Source: Rhodoluna lacicola (lineage in GTDB: Bacteria; Actinomycetota; Actinomycetes; Actinomycetales; Microbacteriaceae). From it: DNA of 64,000 nt. The stretch lies in contig NZ_CP007490.1 of the NCBI RefSeq assembly GCF_000699505.1, positions 992,001 through 1,056,000 on the forward strand. The letters run 5' to 3'. Position numbers and translations under genes: made by a program. The notes under the pieces were generated by a model. That model worked only from the letters and a program-made list of their open reading frames with translations, was not told the DNA's origin and did no database searches. Below are positions 26,375-35,428 of this stretch, in pieces. Position 1 is the first letter of the stretch. Each line of letters opens with the position of its first letter.

Positions 26375-27607
26375 TTAGGCGATTGGCTTGATGTCGAGGC
26401 TCTCGAAGCTGTTCGAGTTGGCGCCAACGGCTGCAAAGTGGGTAAATCCCTGCTCGGCAAGGCTATCCAGCAGCAGGTTCAGCTTCTTTGGGCGCTGCTC
26501 TAGGCGCACACTGTAGCCCCGTTCAAACAGGTCTTTTTGCCGAGCCAAAGCAACACCGATAGTCCCGGCGCTGGTGTCATCGAGCACTAGCACTAGGCGC
26601 TTCGGCTGAGCATCGGCCAAGGTGTTAGGCACAAGGTCAACTGCCCTCTCAAAGCCAATGGAAATTCCAACCGCAGGAACCTCTTCGCCGGTCCAGCGCC
26701 CGATCATTCCGTCGTAGCGACCGCCGCCACCGATTGACGAACCGGACTCAGGGTGTTCGATTTCAAAAATAGTTCCGGTGTAGTAGCCCATGCCGCGGAC
26801 CAGAGTTGGATCAAAACGCAAACGGCCCTTGCCGAAGCGTGATTCAATCGCGGTGAAAATATCTTGCAACTCGGCCGGAGTTGCAATTACCGACTGCAGC
26901 GATGCAAGCCAACCGGTTGCGGTTTCGGCTACTTTGGCTCCAAACTTCTCGCCAAGCTCCTTCACCACTCCCTCGGCAAAAATTTTGTCGAGCTTGTCGA
27001 TGATGATCATCGCGGCCGGTTTTCCATCCTCCGGAATTCCAAGACCGTCCAGCAGCTTGGCTAGCAACACACGGTGGTTCACGCGAATAGTTGCATCAGT
27101 GAGTTGGATGGCTTCCAATGCTTCAAGAGATGAAACCAAAAGATCTATTTCGGCAAGGGGTGAAGCATCACCAATGATGTCAATGTCACACTGAACGAAT
27201 TGGCGGTAGCGACCCTTCTGCGGACGCTCGGCTCTCCAAACCGGACCGGTTTGAATTGCCTTGAAAACCTTTGGCAACTTTGAGCGGTTGGTTGCGTAGT
27301 AGCGAGTCAAAGGAACGGTTAGGTCATAGCGCAAACCTAGGTCGGCCAAGTTGTCGCCATCGGTGTTGGCTGCCAAAGAACGTTCAAGTTCTTCGCCGCG
27401 CTTCATAACGCGGAAAGCAAGTTTTTCGTTGTCGCCACCCTGGCCAGAGGTCAAACGCTCAAGATCCTCTAACGCAGGAGTTTCAATTTCTTGAAAGCCA
27501 TGTGCCACGTAGGTTGACCTAATTTTGCTGAGCACGAAGTCGCGCTTTAGTTTTTCTGCGGGTAGAAAATCGCGCATGCCACGGGGTGGGTGCACGTCTT
27601 TAGCCAT
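26375..27607 (-). CDS. hisS: histidyl-tRNA synthetase
   Basis: 410 residues, class II: motif 2 'RAERPQKGRYRQFVQCDID' near residue 115, the HisA signature 'RGMGYYTGTIFEIEHPE' near 265 and motif 3 'VPAVGISIGFERAVDLV' near 302, then an anticodon-binding domain. TAAACT (27619-27614) ends six bases before the ATG, giving a leaderless start. Twenty-four bases from mazG. Confidence 0.96.
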   Translation of the reverse strand: MAKDVHPPRGMRDFLPAEKLKRDFVLSKIRSTYVAHGFQEIETPALEDLERLTSGQGGDNEKLAFRVMKRGEELERSLAANTDGDNLADLGLRYDLTVPLTRYYATNRSKLPKVFKAIQTGPVWRAERPQKGRYRQFVQCDIDIIGDASPLAEIDLLVSSLEALEAIQLTDATIRVNHRVLLAKLLDGLGIPEDGKPAAMIIIDKLDKIFAEGVVKELGEKFGAKVAETATGWLASLQSVIATPAELQDIFTAIESRFGKGRLRFDPTLVRGMGYYTGTIFEIEHPESGSSIGGGGRYDGMIGRWTGEEVPAVGISIGFERAVDLVPNTLADAQPKRLVLVLDDTSAGTIGVALARQKDLFERGYSVRLEQRPKKLNLLLDSLAEQGFTHFAAVGANSNSFESLDIKPIA

Positions 27608-27631
27608 GGCCCAAGTTTAGCGTCAGGCAGA

Positions 27632-28330
27632 CTATTCGGCCGGAAGCGCGATCACACCTGCGTCGTTGGCATCATCGAGTTCAAATTCACGAATCTCAAC
27701 TTCAAGTTCGCGAACCGCTCCGCGCAGTGCACCCTCGGCATCGATTCCAGCAGCGCGAGCTGACGAAACCATGGCAAGCAAGATTGCACCAAGTTCTGCC
27801 TCACTGGTCACGCTGAACGGGCCCGGGGCGTTGGCATCAAGCAAATTCAGTTTCTCTGCCTTGCCGATTACCTTGTCAGCCAGCGCCAAAGCCGGCAGGT
27901 GCTTTGGAATTCCATCCAACACCGATGAACGTTCTGGCTTTTCACGCTTCTTGTGGTCGTCCCAGTTGACCATCACGTCGTCACCGGTCTCAGCCTTGTA
28001 CTTCTCTAGTTCTTCTTCGTTGCCAAATACGTGCGGGTGACGGCCAACCATTTTCTTGATGGACAGTTCGGCTACATCTTGAATATCAAATTTTTCTCCC
28101 AGCGAACCGTGTTCGGCAAGGTCACTGTGGAAGACCACGTGATACAAAACATCACCCAGCTCTTCAAGGACTTCGTCGCGATTACCAGACTCGATGGCAT
28201 CTACTAATTCGTAAACCTCTTCAATCAGGTACTTGACCAGCGACTGGTGGGTTTGTTCGGCATCCCAAGGGCAGCCACCTGGGCCGCGGAGTTTTGCCGC
28301 AACGGCAATTAGTTCATCAAGCTTGGTCAT
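27632..28330 (-). CDS. mazG: MazG-type nucleoside triphosphate pyrophosphohydrolase
   Basis: 232 residues from the ATG at 28330. The EExxE metal motif is in 'LIEEVYELVDAIESGN' and 'VLEELGDVLYHVVFHSDLAE'; 'GGCPWDAEQTHQSL' precedes it. MazG hydrolyses NTPs, including damaged or deoxy forms. The frame is open to 28426, but that extra part has no family similarity; the ATG overlaps the mfd 3' end by 14 bases, so it is the second gene of an mfd-mazG unit. Confidence 0.92.
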   Translation of the reverse strand: MTKLDELIAVAAKLRGPGGCPWDAEQTHQSLVKYLIEEVYELVDAIESGNRDEVLEELGDVLYHVVFHSDLAEHGSLGEKFDIQDVAELSIKKMVGRHPHVFGNEEELEKYKAETGDDVMVNWDDHKKREKPERSSVLDGIPKHLPALALADKVIGKAEKLNLLDANAPGPFSVTSEAELGAILLAMVSSARAAGIDAEGALRGAVRELEVEIREFELDDANDAGVIALPAE

Positions 28331-31300
28331 TTGCACTACTTTCGGTGTTTGAAAAAACCTTAGCCAATAAGGCCCAAGCCCATTGGATGATGGCTGTGTC
28401 GCGCAGCGGTTCAAAATTTTCGTCACGTGGTGCGTTGATCAGCAGTGTTTGCGCGGTCTGCAAATACTTGGTACCTGGGTAAAGGCTGGCGATGCGCACC
28501 TGCTCGGACTCAGTGAGTTCAACCGGTTGAAGCTTTGCCTGCAGGCCAAGCACATTGAAGTCTTTGAGGCCAAGACGATTTGCCTGCTGGCGAAGTTCGG
28601 TCACGGCAATCAAATTCTTTACCGGCTCGGGTGCAGCACCGTATCGGTCTTCTAACTCGGCAAGAATTGCATCAAGTTGCGCACGGGTTCCACGCTCTCC
28701 ACTTGCGGCAGACAACTTGTGATAGGCCTCAAGGCGAAGCCGCTCACTATCAACGTAGGTTGACGGGATGTGCGCATCAACTGGAAGTTCCAGTTTGAGC
28801 TCCGCAGGCGACTCCTGTTTTTCGCCCTTGAACTCAGCAACCGCTTCGCCAATCATGCGCAGATACAGATCAAACCCAACGCCGGCTATGTGACCGGACT
28901 GTTCGCCGCCGAGCAAATTTCCGGCACCGCGAATTTCTAGATCTTTCAGCGCCACCTGCATGCCGGCACCAAGTTCATTATTTTGTGCGATTGTGGCAAG
29001 GCGATCGTGTGCCGTCTCAGTCAGCGGCTTGCTTGGGTCATAGAAGAAGTAGGCGTATGCGCGTTCGCGACTGCGCCCCACTCGCCCACGAATCTGGTGC
29101 AACTGGCTCAGGCCAAAATTTTCGGCACGGTCAACAATCAAGGTGTTGGCGTTTGGAATATCGATTCCGGTTTCGATAATTGTGGTTGAGATGAGCACAT
29201 CAAACTTGCGCTCCCAAAAATCAACCACCACTTGCTCAAGAGCCCCCTCAGACATTTGCCCGTGTGCAACCGCGATGCGTGCCTCCGGCACAAGTTCAGC
29301 AAGTTGATTCGCAACTAGGCCAATTGTGCTTACCCGGTTGTGCACGAAAAACACCTGACCCTCGCGAATCAGTTCACGACGAATAGCCGCGGCAACCTGC
29401 TTTTCGCTGTAGCCGCCAATGTAGGTGAGTATTGGATGACGCTCCTCTGGTGGCGTGGCCAAGGTTGACATCTCTCGTATTCCGGTGATTGCCATCTCTA
29501 GCGTTCTCGGAATTGGTGTTGCCGACATAGACAGAATGTCAACGTTGGTTTTTAGTTCTTTAAGCTTCTCTTTGTGCTCAACACCAAAGCGCTGCTCCTC
29601 ATCAATAATCACCAAACCAAGCTGGCGGAACTTAACGTTTTTTGAAAGCAAGCGATGTGTTCCAATCACCAAATCAACGCTGCCGTTTTCTAAGCCCTCC
29701 AGAGTTTCTTTGACTTCCTTGGCACTCTGGAAACGAGACAGCGAACGAACCACCACAGGGAATCCGGCGTAGCGGGCCTCAAAGGTATCGGTGTGCTGGC
29801 GAACCAAAAGCGTGGTTGGCACGAGCATGGCCACCTGCTTGCCGTCTTGAATTGCTTTGAATGCCGCGCGCACGGCTACCTCAGTCTTGCCGTATCCCAC
29901 ATCGCCCGCCAGCAAGCGATCCATTGGAATTTCTTTTTCCATGTCGCGCTTCACTTCGTCGATGGTGGTCAACTGGTCTGGAGTTTCGGCGAAGGCGAAT
30001 GCTTCTTCAAGTTCATGTTGCCAAGGTGTGTCTGGACCAAAGGCGTGGCCGCGCGATTTCATGCGAGCCGAATACAACTTGACCAGGTCAATTGCGATCT
30101 TGCGGATTGCCTTACGAGCATTGCCCTTGACCTTGGCCCAGTCGCTGCCGCCCATCTTTGACAGCACAGGCGCTTCGCCGCCAACGTATCGGGTTAGCAA
30201 ATCCAGTTGATCCGTGGGAACAAATAGCGTGTCGCCCGGATAGCCGCGTTTTGATGGCGCGTATTCAATCAGCAAATATTCGCGCTGGTGTTGCTGACGA
30301 CCAACCCCACTGGTGCGCTCAACCAATTCAACAAAACGACCAATGCCGTGGGTCTCGTGTACGACGTAATCACCCTGCTTCAAGCTCAGCGGATCAACGG
30401 CCTGCCCACGCTTACTGGCCAGCTTGCGCACCTGAGGGCTTACATACACCGATGACTTGCCGTAAAACTCGGATTCAGTGATGACAATTACTTTGCTATC
30501 AGGCGCGGTGAATCCCTTTCTCAAGTTTCCCTGTGCTACCTGAGCATTGATACCAGCCGCGTTCAGCTGCTCGTTTAGGCGCTCGACGGTGCCGTGACCC
30601 TCTGCAACAACAATCACCTGCTGCCCTTGCTTAGCCTGATCTTCAAGCCATTCAATTGAAGTGGTGTCGAGGCCCTTGAAATTTGGAATTTCATAAAGTT
30701 TTAAATCAACCAAGGAATCATCATCGGCGCCGAATTGCGAAACGGTTATTAGTGCGCGACCGGCGAGGCCGTCTTTGAACTGCGACAGGTCAATAAATCC
30801 GCCGTCGCTCAAATCAAGTGGCGCCTGTGCTCCCTCAACTGCAGCATCCCAGGCAGCGTGCAAAAACTCCTCGTTCGTCTCAACCAGGTTGGCCGCACGA
30901 GCCGCAGATTTTTCAGGAGAAAGCAATACGGCAACCGCACCCTCAGGAAGGTAATCGGTGAAGGGAACCATGGCATCTACCAAAACGGGAGCCAGAGATT
31001 CCATGCCGTCTACCGGAATGCCCTCGGAAATCTTGGCCAACATGGTTGAGATGTTTGGAAATTCGTGCATCATTTCGCGCGCGCGACTGGCTACGTTTGG
31101 AGTGATGATAATTTCTCTGGCCGGATAAATTTCGATCGCGTCGATTTTTGAACCAGCCTCTTCGCCAGTTATTGTTCGCTGATCCGCCACGCTGAAGACT
31201 CTGATGTCATCTAACTCATCGCCAAAAAACTCAAGTCGCATTGCGTGCTCGGCCGTGGTTGGGAAGATGTCTAGGATCCCTCCACGCACCGCAAACTCGC

Positions 31301-31871
31301 CACGGCGAGTCACCATGTCGACGCGCTGGTAGGCCAGCTCAACCAACTTGAGCGACATTTCAAAAAGCAGGTAGTCCTTGCCGCGTTCAAGTTTTAGCGG
31401 CGGGTGATTAGCCAACCCAGCGACAACCGGCTGCAAAACCGCACGAACAGAGGCCAAGACGAACACCGAGTGATCAAGTTTTTTGTTCTGAACTAGAGTC
31501 GAAATTTCGTTTAGTCGGTGCAATACCCTTAGGCGCTTGCCCACAGTTTCAGGACTGGGGCTCAGACGTTCGTGCGGCAGGGTCTCCCACGATGGAAATT
31601 CAAGAATCTCTGCTTGAGGAGAAAGTGACCTTAGGGCAGCAGCCACATCTTCTGCTTCGCGCCCGGTGGCAACCACAACCAGTTGGACCTGGGCTAACTT
31701 TGCGTCGCCGCGAAATTGGTTAATTACCTCCAACACCGTGGAGTGCGCACCCTGGGGAGCGACCACGTCGACCCGAGGATTTCTTACCCTGGCCTGCAGG
31801 GCTGCGAAGGGGTATCCATCTGAAACGAGCGCGGCAAGGCGCGACAGGGCCTTGAGATTTTCTTCGCTCAC
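28317..31871 (-). CDS. mfd: transcription-repair coupling factor
   Basis: 1184 residues: UvrB-homology N-terminus (about 1-350), CarD-like RNA-polymerase-interaction domain (about 480-560, 'GDYVVHETHGIGRFVEL'), SF2 translocase (about 600-960, 'GDVGYGKTEVAVRAAF', 'VIIDEEQRFGV', 'MSATPIPRTL', 'QIRGRVGRSRERAYAYF') and the TRCF C-terminal domain (about 1010-1115). It removes stalled RNA polymerase at lesions and recruits UvrA. GTG start with TAGACT (31884-31879) seven bases upstream; leaderless. Confidence 0.97.
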   Translation of the reverse strand: MSEENLKALSRLAALVSDGYPFAALQARVRNPRVDVVAPQGAHSTVLEVINQFRGDAKLAQVQLVVVATGREAEDVAAALRSLSPQAEILEFPSWETLPHERLSPSPETVGKRLRVLHRLNEISTLVQNKKLDHSVFVLASVRAVLQPVVAGLANHPPLKLERGKDYLLFEMSLKLVELAYQRVDMVTRRGEFAVRGGILDIFPTTAEHAMRLEFFGDELDDIRVFSVADQRTITGEEAGSKIDAIEIYPAREIIITPNVASRAREMMHEFPNISTMLAKISEGIPVDGMESLAPVLVDAMVPFTDYLPEGAVAVLLSPEKSAARAANLVETNEEFLHAAWDAAVEGAQAPLDLSDGGFIDLSQFKDGLAGRALITVSQFGADDDSLVDLKLYEIPNFKGLDTTSIEWLEDQAKQGQQVIVVAEGHGTVERLNEQLNAAGINAQVAQGNLRKGFTAPDSKVIVITESEFYGKSSVYVSPQVRKLASKRGQAVDPLSLKQGDYVVHETHGIGRFVELVERTSGVGRQQHQREYLLIEYAPSKRGYPGDTLFVPTDQLDLLTRYVGGEAPVLSKMGGSDWAKVKGNARKAIRKIAIDLVKLYSARMKSRGHAFGPDTPWQHELEEAFAFAETPDQLTTIDEVKRDMEKEIPMDRLLAGDVGYGKTEVAVRAAFKAIQDGKQVAMLVPTTLLVRQHTDTFEARYAGFPVVVRSLSRFQSAKEVKETLEGLENGSVDLVIGTHRLLSKNVKFRQLGLVIIDEEQRFGVEHKEKLKELKTNVDILSMSATPIPRTLEMAITGIREMSTLATPPEERHPILTYIGGYSEKQVAAAIRRELIREGQVFFVHNRVSTIGLVANQLAELVPEARIAVAHGQMSEGALEQVVVDFWERKFDVLISTTIIETGIDIPNANTLIVDRAENFGLSQLHQIRGRVGRSRERAYAYFFYDPSKPLTETAHDRLATIAQNNELGAGMQVALKDLEIRGAGNLLGGEQSGHIAGVGFDLYLRMIGEAVAEFKGEKQESPAELKLELPVDAHIPSTYVDSERLRLEAYHKLSAASGERGTRAQLDAILAELEDRYGAAPEPVKNLIAVTELRQQANRLGLKDFNVLGLQAKLQPVELTESEQVRIASLYPGTKYLQTAQTLLINAPRDENFEPLRDTAIIQWAWALLAKVFSNTESSANDQA

Positions 31872-31933
31872 AGGGGTAAGTCTAAGTTGCCATTACCAAT
31901 AAGGAAACTCGCGGTCGCAACGAGTGGGTAAAG

Positions 31934-32518
31934 CTAAACCCTTGGGTTGATTTTGTTCTGAGCCTCTAACACTCCAGAACGCACAATTTCTTCAACCGCA
32001 TCGGCGGCCAACTCCAGAGTGAGCGGCAAATACTTGCGCTCGGTTGAATTGAAATCTTTCAGAACAAAGTCTGCGGTATCCATGCGACCCGGTGGGCGTC
32101 CGATACCAATGCGAACTCTGGTGAAATCATTTGAGCCGCAGGCAGAAATTATGTCGCGCAGCCCGTTGTGGCCAGCGTGACCACCGCCCTGCTTAATTCG
32201 AATAGTTTCGGCATCGATATCTAATTCATCATGCAAGACAATCAAGTTTGAAAGTGGAAGATCGTAGAACTTGAGCAAGGACGAAACCGGCCCGCCACTG
32301 GTGTTCATATACGAACCAGGCTTAGCCAAGATTAGTTTTGCGCCGCCGTAACCTAGGCGTGCCTCTGCGACTGCCGCGTTTGATTTGTGACTCTTAAAAG
32401 TTGCGTTGTGACGGTCGGCTAAAACCGATAAGGCCATCTGGCCAACATTGTGCCGGTTAGCAGAATAGTCGGGCCCGGGGTTACCGAGCCCGACTACTAA
32501 GAATGCTGAAGATGACAG
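31934..32518 (-). CDS. pth: peptidyl-tRNA hydrolase with an apparent CTG start
   Basis: 194 residues if started at CTG (32518). The conserved N-terminus SSSAFLVVGLGNPG and 'YSANRHNVGQM' (catalytic Asn and His) are in frame only upstream of the first ATG (32437), which would remove both. No in-frame ATG, GTG or TTG lies between an in-frame TGA inside rplY and this point. CTG at 32518-32516 is one base after the rplY stop, with AAAGG six bases upstream. Later motifs 'LAKPGSYMNTSG' and 'GGGHAGHNGLRDI' are intact. Coupled to rplY, the usual gene pair. Confidence 0.85.
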   Translation of the reverse strand: MSSSAFLVVGLGNPGPDYSANRHNVGQMALSVLADRHNATFKSHKSNAAVAEARLGYGGAKLILAKPGSYMNTSGGPVSSLLKFYDLPLSNLIVLHDELDIDAETIRIKQGGGHAGHNGLRDIISACGSNDFTRVRIGIGRPPGRMDTADFVLKDFNSTERKYLPLTLELAADAVEEIVRSGVLEAQNKINPRV

Positions 32519-32519
32519 A

Positions 32520-33116
32520 TTAGGCCTTTGCAGCCTCTGCTGCAGCCTCGGCAGGGGTTGCGTCAGCGTGACCCGCCTGAGTTAGAACAACCGATGCAAT
32601 TAGCTCGTTGTCGGCAAATTCAAGCTTTGCACCTGCAGGAAGCTTGATGTCCCCTGCAACGATGTGGTGGCCAGCGCCGTTGTCCTTGGTTACAAAGATT
32701 TCAACAAACTCAGGAATGCTAGTTGCCGCTACTTCTAGCTTCACGGTCTTGTGCTCGATGTCCACGATGGTTCCAGACATTGATTCACCAACAAGGTGAA
32801 CAGGAACTTCAACGTGCACGCGCTCGCCCTTGACAAGCTCAACTAGGTCAATGTGCTCGATGATCTGAGTCACTGCATCCTTGGTTGCGCTCTTGACAAG
32901 AACAGACTCTTCTTTGCCGTCGATGGTTAGGTCGATAACTGCATTCTTGTGACGAAGAATAAGTGCCACTTCGTGAGCAGGGACGGTGATGTGGCGAGGC
33001 TCTGATCCGTGTCCGTAAATTACGGCTGGGGTCTGACCTGCTGCACGTGCCTGGCGTGATGCACCCTTACCAAACTTGGTGCGTGTGGTGCCAACTAGCT
33101 TTGCTGCTGTGTTCAT
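32520..33116 (-). CDS. rplY: ribosomal protein bL25 (CTC form)
   Basis: 198 residues: the L25 beta-barrel (about 5-92, 'TRTKFGKGASRQARAAGQTPAVIYG') joined to a C-terminal TL5-like domain (about 100-185) and an Ala/Glu-rich tail, as in the long actinobacterial form. It binds 5S rRNA. Upstream 33117-33231 holds a purine-rich GAAGAGAAA stretch before the ATG as ribosome-binding region; nothing else recognised. Followed by pth after one base. Confidence 0.95.
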   Translation of the reverse strand: MNTAAKLVGTTRTKFGKGASRQARAAGQTPAVIYGHGSEPRHITVPAHEVALILRHKNAVIDLTIDGKEESVLVKSATKDAVTQIIEHIDLVELVKGERVHVEVPVHLVGESMSGTIVDIEHKTVKLEVAATSIPEFVEIFVTKDNGAGHHIVAGDIKLPAGAKLEFADNELIASVVLTQAGHADATPAEAAAEAAKA

Positions 33117-33231
33117 GATTTCTCTTCTCTTTCTGTCAACTCAAGCGTTTTACGCGAGGACAAGTCGGAAGACTTTTTACCCCGTCGATAACGGCCCCAT
33201 TTGGAGCCCTCGCCGTTGTTCTTCAACAAGC

Positions 33232-34464
33232 CTACCTAGATAGCCTGCGCGCGGCAACTGCCAAGGCAATCAACCCCAAACTCGCCGGAATCGCCGGTCC
33301 TGGCACAGATAAAAGAAGCGCTAGGCAAAGAAGTACACCGATGACGTTCAAGGATCTGGGCATTTTTCTCTCTGAAGCAGGTTGTCGCATAGAACTGATG
33401 TGGCCAATTGCGTAGTACAGCAAAACCGAGAAACTTGAAAAACCAATCACCCAAGACAGGCTTTGTAATTGCAAAAGCAAAATCGATCCCGTGGCAATTA
33501 CACATTCAGCGAGCCATGGAGCGCCCCAACGATTTCGAATACTGAAGACGTTGGGAAGTTCTTGGTCTACTGCCATCTCGGCGGCAGTTCTGGATACGCC
33601 AGCCAACAAGGCAAGCATGGAACCAAGTGCGGCCAGAGCGGCAAAAGCAACGACCAAACTGGATGGGAACCAGGGTGCGGTAATTTCAAGCAGCGCAACG
33701 AAGGGGGCTTTGGTCTGGATTAGCAACGCACCCAAAACCCGATCAAAGATTATCGAGATTGAAAAGTACAGCATCGTGACGATTCCTAGTGAAATCACGA
33801 TTGCAAGCGGGATGTTTCTTGTGGGTTTTCTAACCTCGTTACCAAGAGTGGCAACGCGTGCGTACCCTGCGAACGCAAAGAACATGAGTGCGGCTCCCTG
33901 CAGAGCATTACCAGCTGGCAAGCTAGCAAGGCTAGAAGTTACCGGTGGGATTTCTGTTGCTGAACTGAAAATCGTCAAAAGTAGAAATAGCGTGGTGACC
34001 GTTGCAAGCGCGGCTGCCACCGCTGCTGTTCTGTTTATGCCCAAGATATTTATGGTCGCTAGGAAAAGAATTGCACCAACTGCCGCAAACTTTCCAGCAG
34101 CGGGAAAAACGTACTCCTCAAAAACCAAGGCCACTGCCGCAATCGATCCAATTTTTCCGATTACGAACGACAGGCCTGCAACGAATGAGATTGAATCAGA
34201 TACATAAATCCGCGAATAGGCATAAACCCCACCTGCTCGGGACTGGTTCTTGGCGAGTTGATATATCGAAGCTGAATTAAGAACTGCCACCAAAGCCGCA
34301 AGTGAAATGGAAAAAATAAAAAGCGACCCAGACGCAATAGCTACGTCTCTAAAAACGACAAAAACCCCCGCGCCTAACATTGAGGCTAACCCGATTGCTA
34401 CCGCACCGAGTAAGCCAGTCTGTTGTTTAGGCGTGTCCTGGGAAGAGTTTGTTGACTGAGTCAT
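33232..34464 (-). CDS. APC-superfamily amino-acid permease
   Basis: 410 residues with about 12 membrane helices. The first helix carries 'GLASMLGAGVFVVFRDVA' (the APC substrate-binding loop) and 'QSRAGGVYAYSRIYVSDSISFVAG' follows. The nearest group is the general amino-acid/ethanolamine-type APC family, but the substrate cannot be told. Start overlaps the 3' end of prs by 38 bases, so it is translationally coupled to prs; an unusual partner for it. Confidence 0.85.
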   Translation of the reverse strand: MTQSTNSSQDTPKQQTGLLGAVAIGLASMLGAGVFVVFRDVAIASGSLFIFSISLAALVAVLNSASIYQLAKNQSRAGGVYAYSRIYVSDSISFVAGLSFVIGKIGSIAAVALVFEEYVFPAAGKFAAVGAILFLATINILGINRTAAVAAALATVTTLFLLLTIFSSATEIPPVTSSLASLPAGNALQGAALMFFAFAGYARVATLGNEVRKPTRNIPLAIVISLGIVTMLYFSISIIFDRVLGALLIQTKAPFVALLEITAPWFPSSLVVAFAALAALGSMLALLAGVSRTAAEMAVDQELPNVFSIRNRWGAPWLAECVIATGSILLLQLQSLSWVIGFSSFSVLLYYAIGHISSMRQPASERKMPRSLNVIGVLLCLALLLSVPGPAIPASLGLIALAVAARRLSR

Positions 34465-35401
34465 CGCCGAATACAGCGCTAATAGCTGCGGCGATTAGCG
34501 GAGCAATTGAAAGAACGGTTAGGTTATCAAACTGCTTCTCGCGAGTGATCGGAAGTGTGTTGGTGACGATCACTTCATCAACCACGCCACTTGATAAACG
34601 CTCAACTGCAGGAGAAGAGAAAACCGCGTGGGTTGCTGCAACGATTACGCGAGATGCTCCGTTGTTCTTCAAAGCTTGTGCGGCAGCCACGATGGTGCCA
34701 GCGGTGTCAATCATGTCGTCAACCAACAAACAGGTGCGGCCTTTTACATCACCAACAAGTTCATGAGCCTCAACCTGGTTTGGACGGTCTGGGTCGCGAC
34801 GCTTGTGAATGATTGCAAGAGGAGCCCCCAGGCGCTCGGCCCAGATGTCGGCAACGCGCACGCGACCAGAGTCTGGTGAAACCACGGTTAGCAGTTCGTC
34901 GCCAAAGCGCTCTTTTACGTGGTCGGCCAACATCGGCAGCGCCCAAAGGTGGTCTACCGGACCATCAAAGAAACCCTGAATCTGTGGGGTGTGCAAATCA
35001 ACCGACATCAATCGGTTTGCACCTGCGGCTTTAAAGAGATCCGTCATTAGTCGGGCTGAGATTGGCTCACGCCCCTTGTGCTTTTTGTCCTGGCGAGCGT
35101 AAGGAAAGAACGGTGCTACAACCGTGATTCGCTTGGCGCTGGCACGCTTTAGAGCGTCGACCATTAGCAGCTGCTCCATCACCCAGTTGTTGATTCCTGC
35201 AGCGTGAGATTGAATCACAAACGCATCAACACCGCGGACAGACTCTTCGTATCGAACGAAGGTCTCGCCATTGGCAAAGTCGTAGGCGGTAGTTGGAACA
35301 ACCTTGGTACCCAGAATCTCGGCTACCTCATCGGCGAGCTGCTGGTGAGCACGCCCACTCACGATCACTAGGCGCTTGCTATTGCTCGCTGTGATATCCA
35401 A
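34427..35401 (-). CDS. prs: ribose-phosphate pyrophosphokinase
   Basis: 324 residues. Motifs 'RYEESVRGVDAFVIQSH', 'YARQDKKHKGREPISARL' (ATP loop) and the PRPP loop 'CLLVDDMIDTAGTI' near residue 220 are intact. It makes PRPP for nucleotides, His and Trp. GGGAG eight bases before the ATG. It follows glmU after 27 bases, the conserved actinobacterial glmU-prs order. Confidence 0.96.
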   Translation of the reverse strand: MDITASNSKRLVIVSGRAHQQLADEVAEILGTKVVPTTAYDFANGETFVRYEESVRGVDAFVIQSHAAGINNWVMEQLLMVDALKRASAKRITVVAPFFPYARQDKKHKGREPISARLMTDLFKAAGANRLMSVDLHTPQIQGFFDGPVDHLWALPMLADHVKERFGDELLTVVSPDSGRVRVADIWAERLGAPLAIIHKRRDPDRPNQVEAHELVGDVKGRTCLLVDDMIDTAGTIVAAAQALKNNGASRVIVAATHAVFSSPAVERLSSGVVDEVIVTNTLPITREKQFDNLTVLSIAPLIAAAISAVFGDDSVNKLFPGHA

Positions 35402-35428
35402 TCTGGGCTCCCGCTCTTGTTGATGTTT

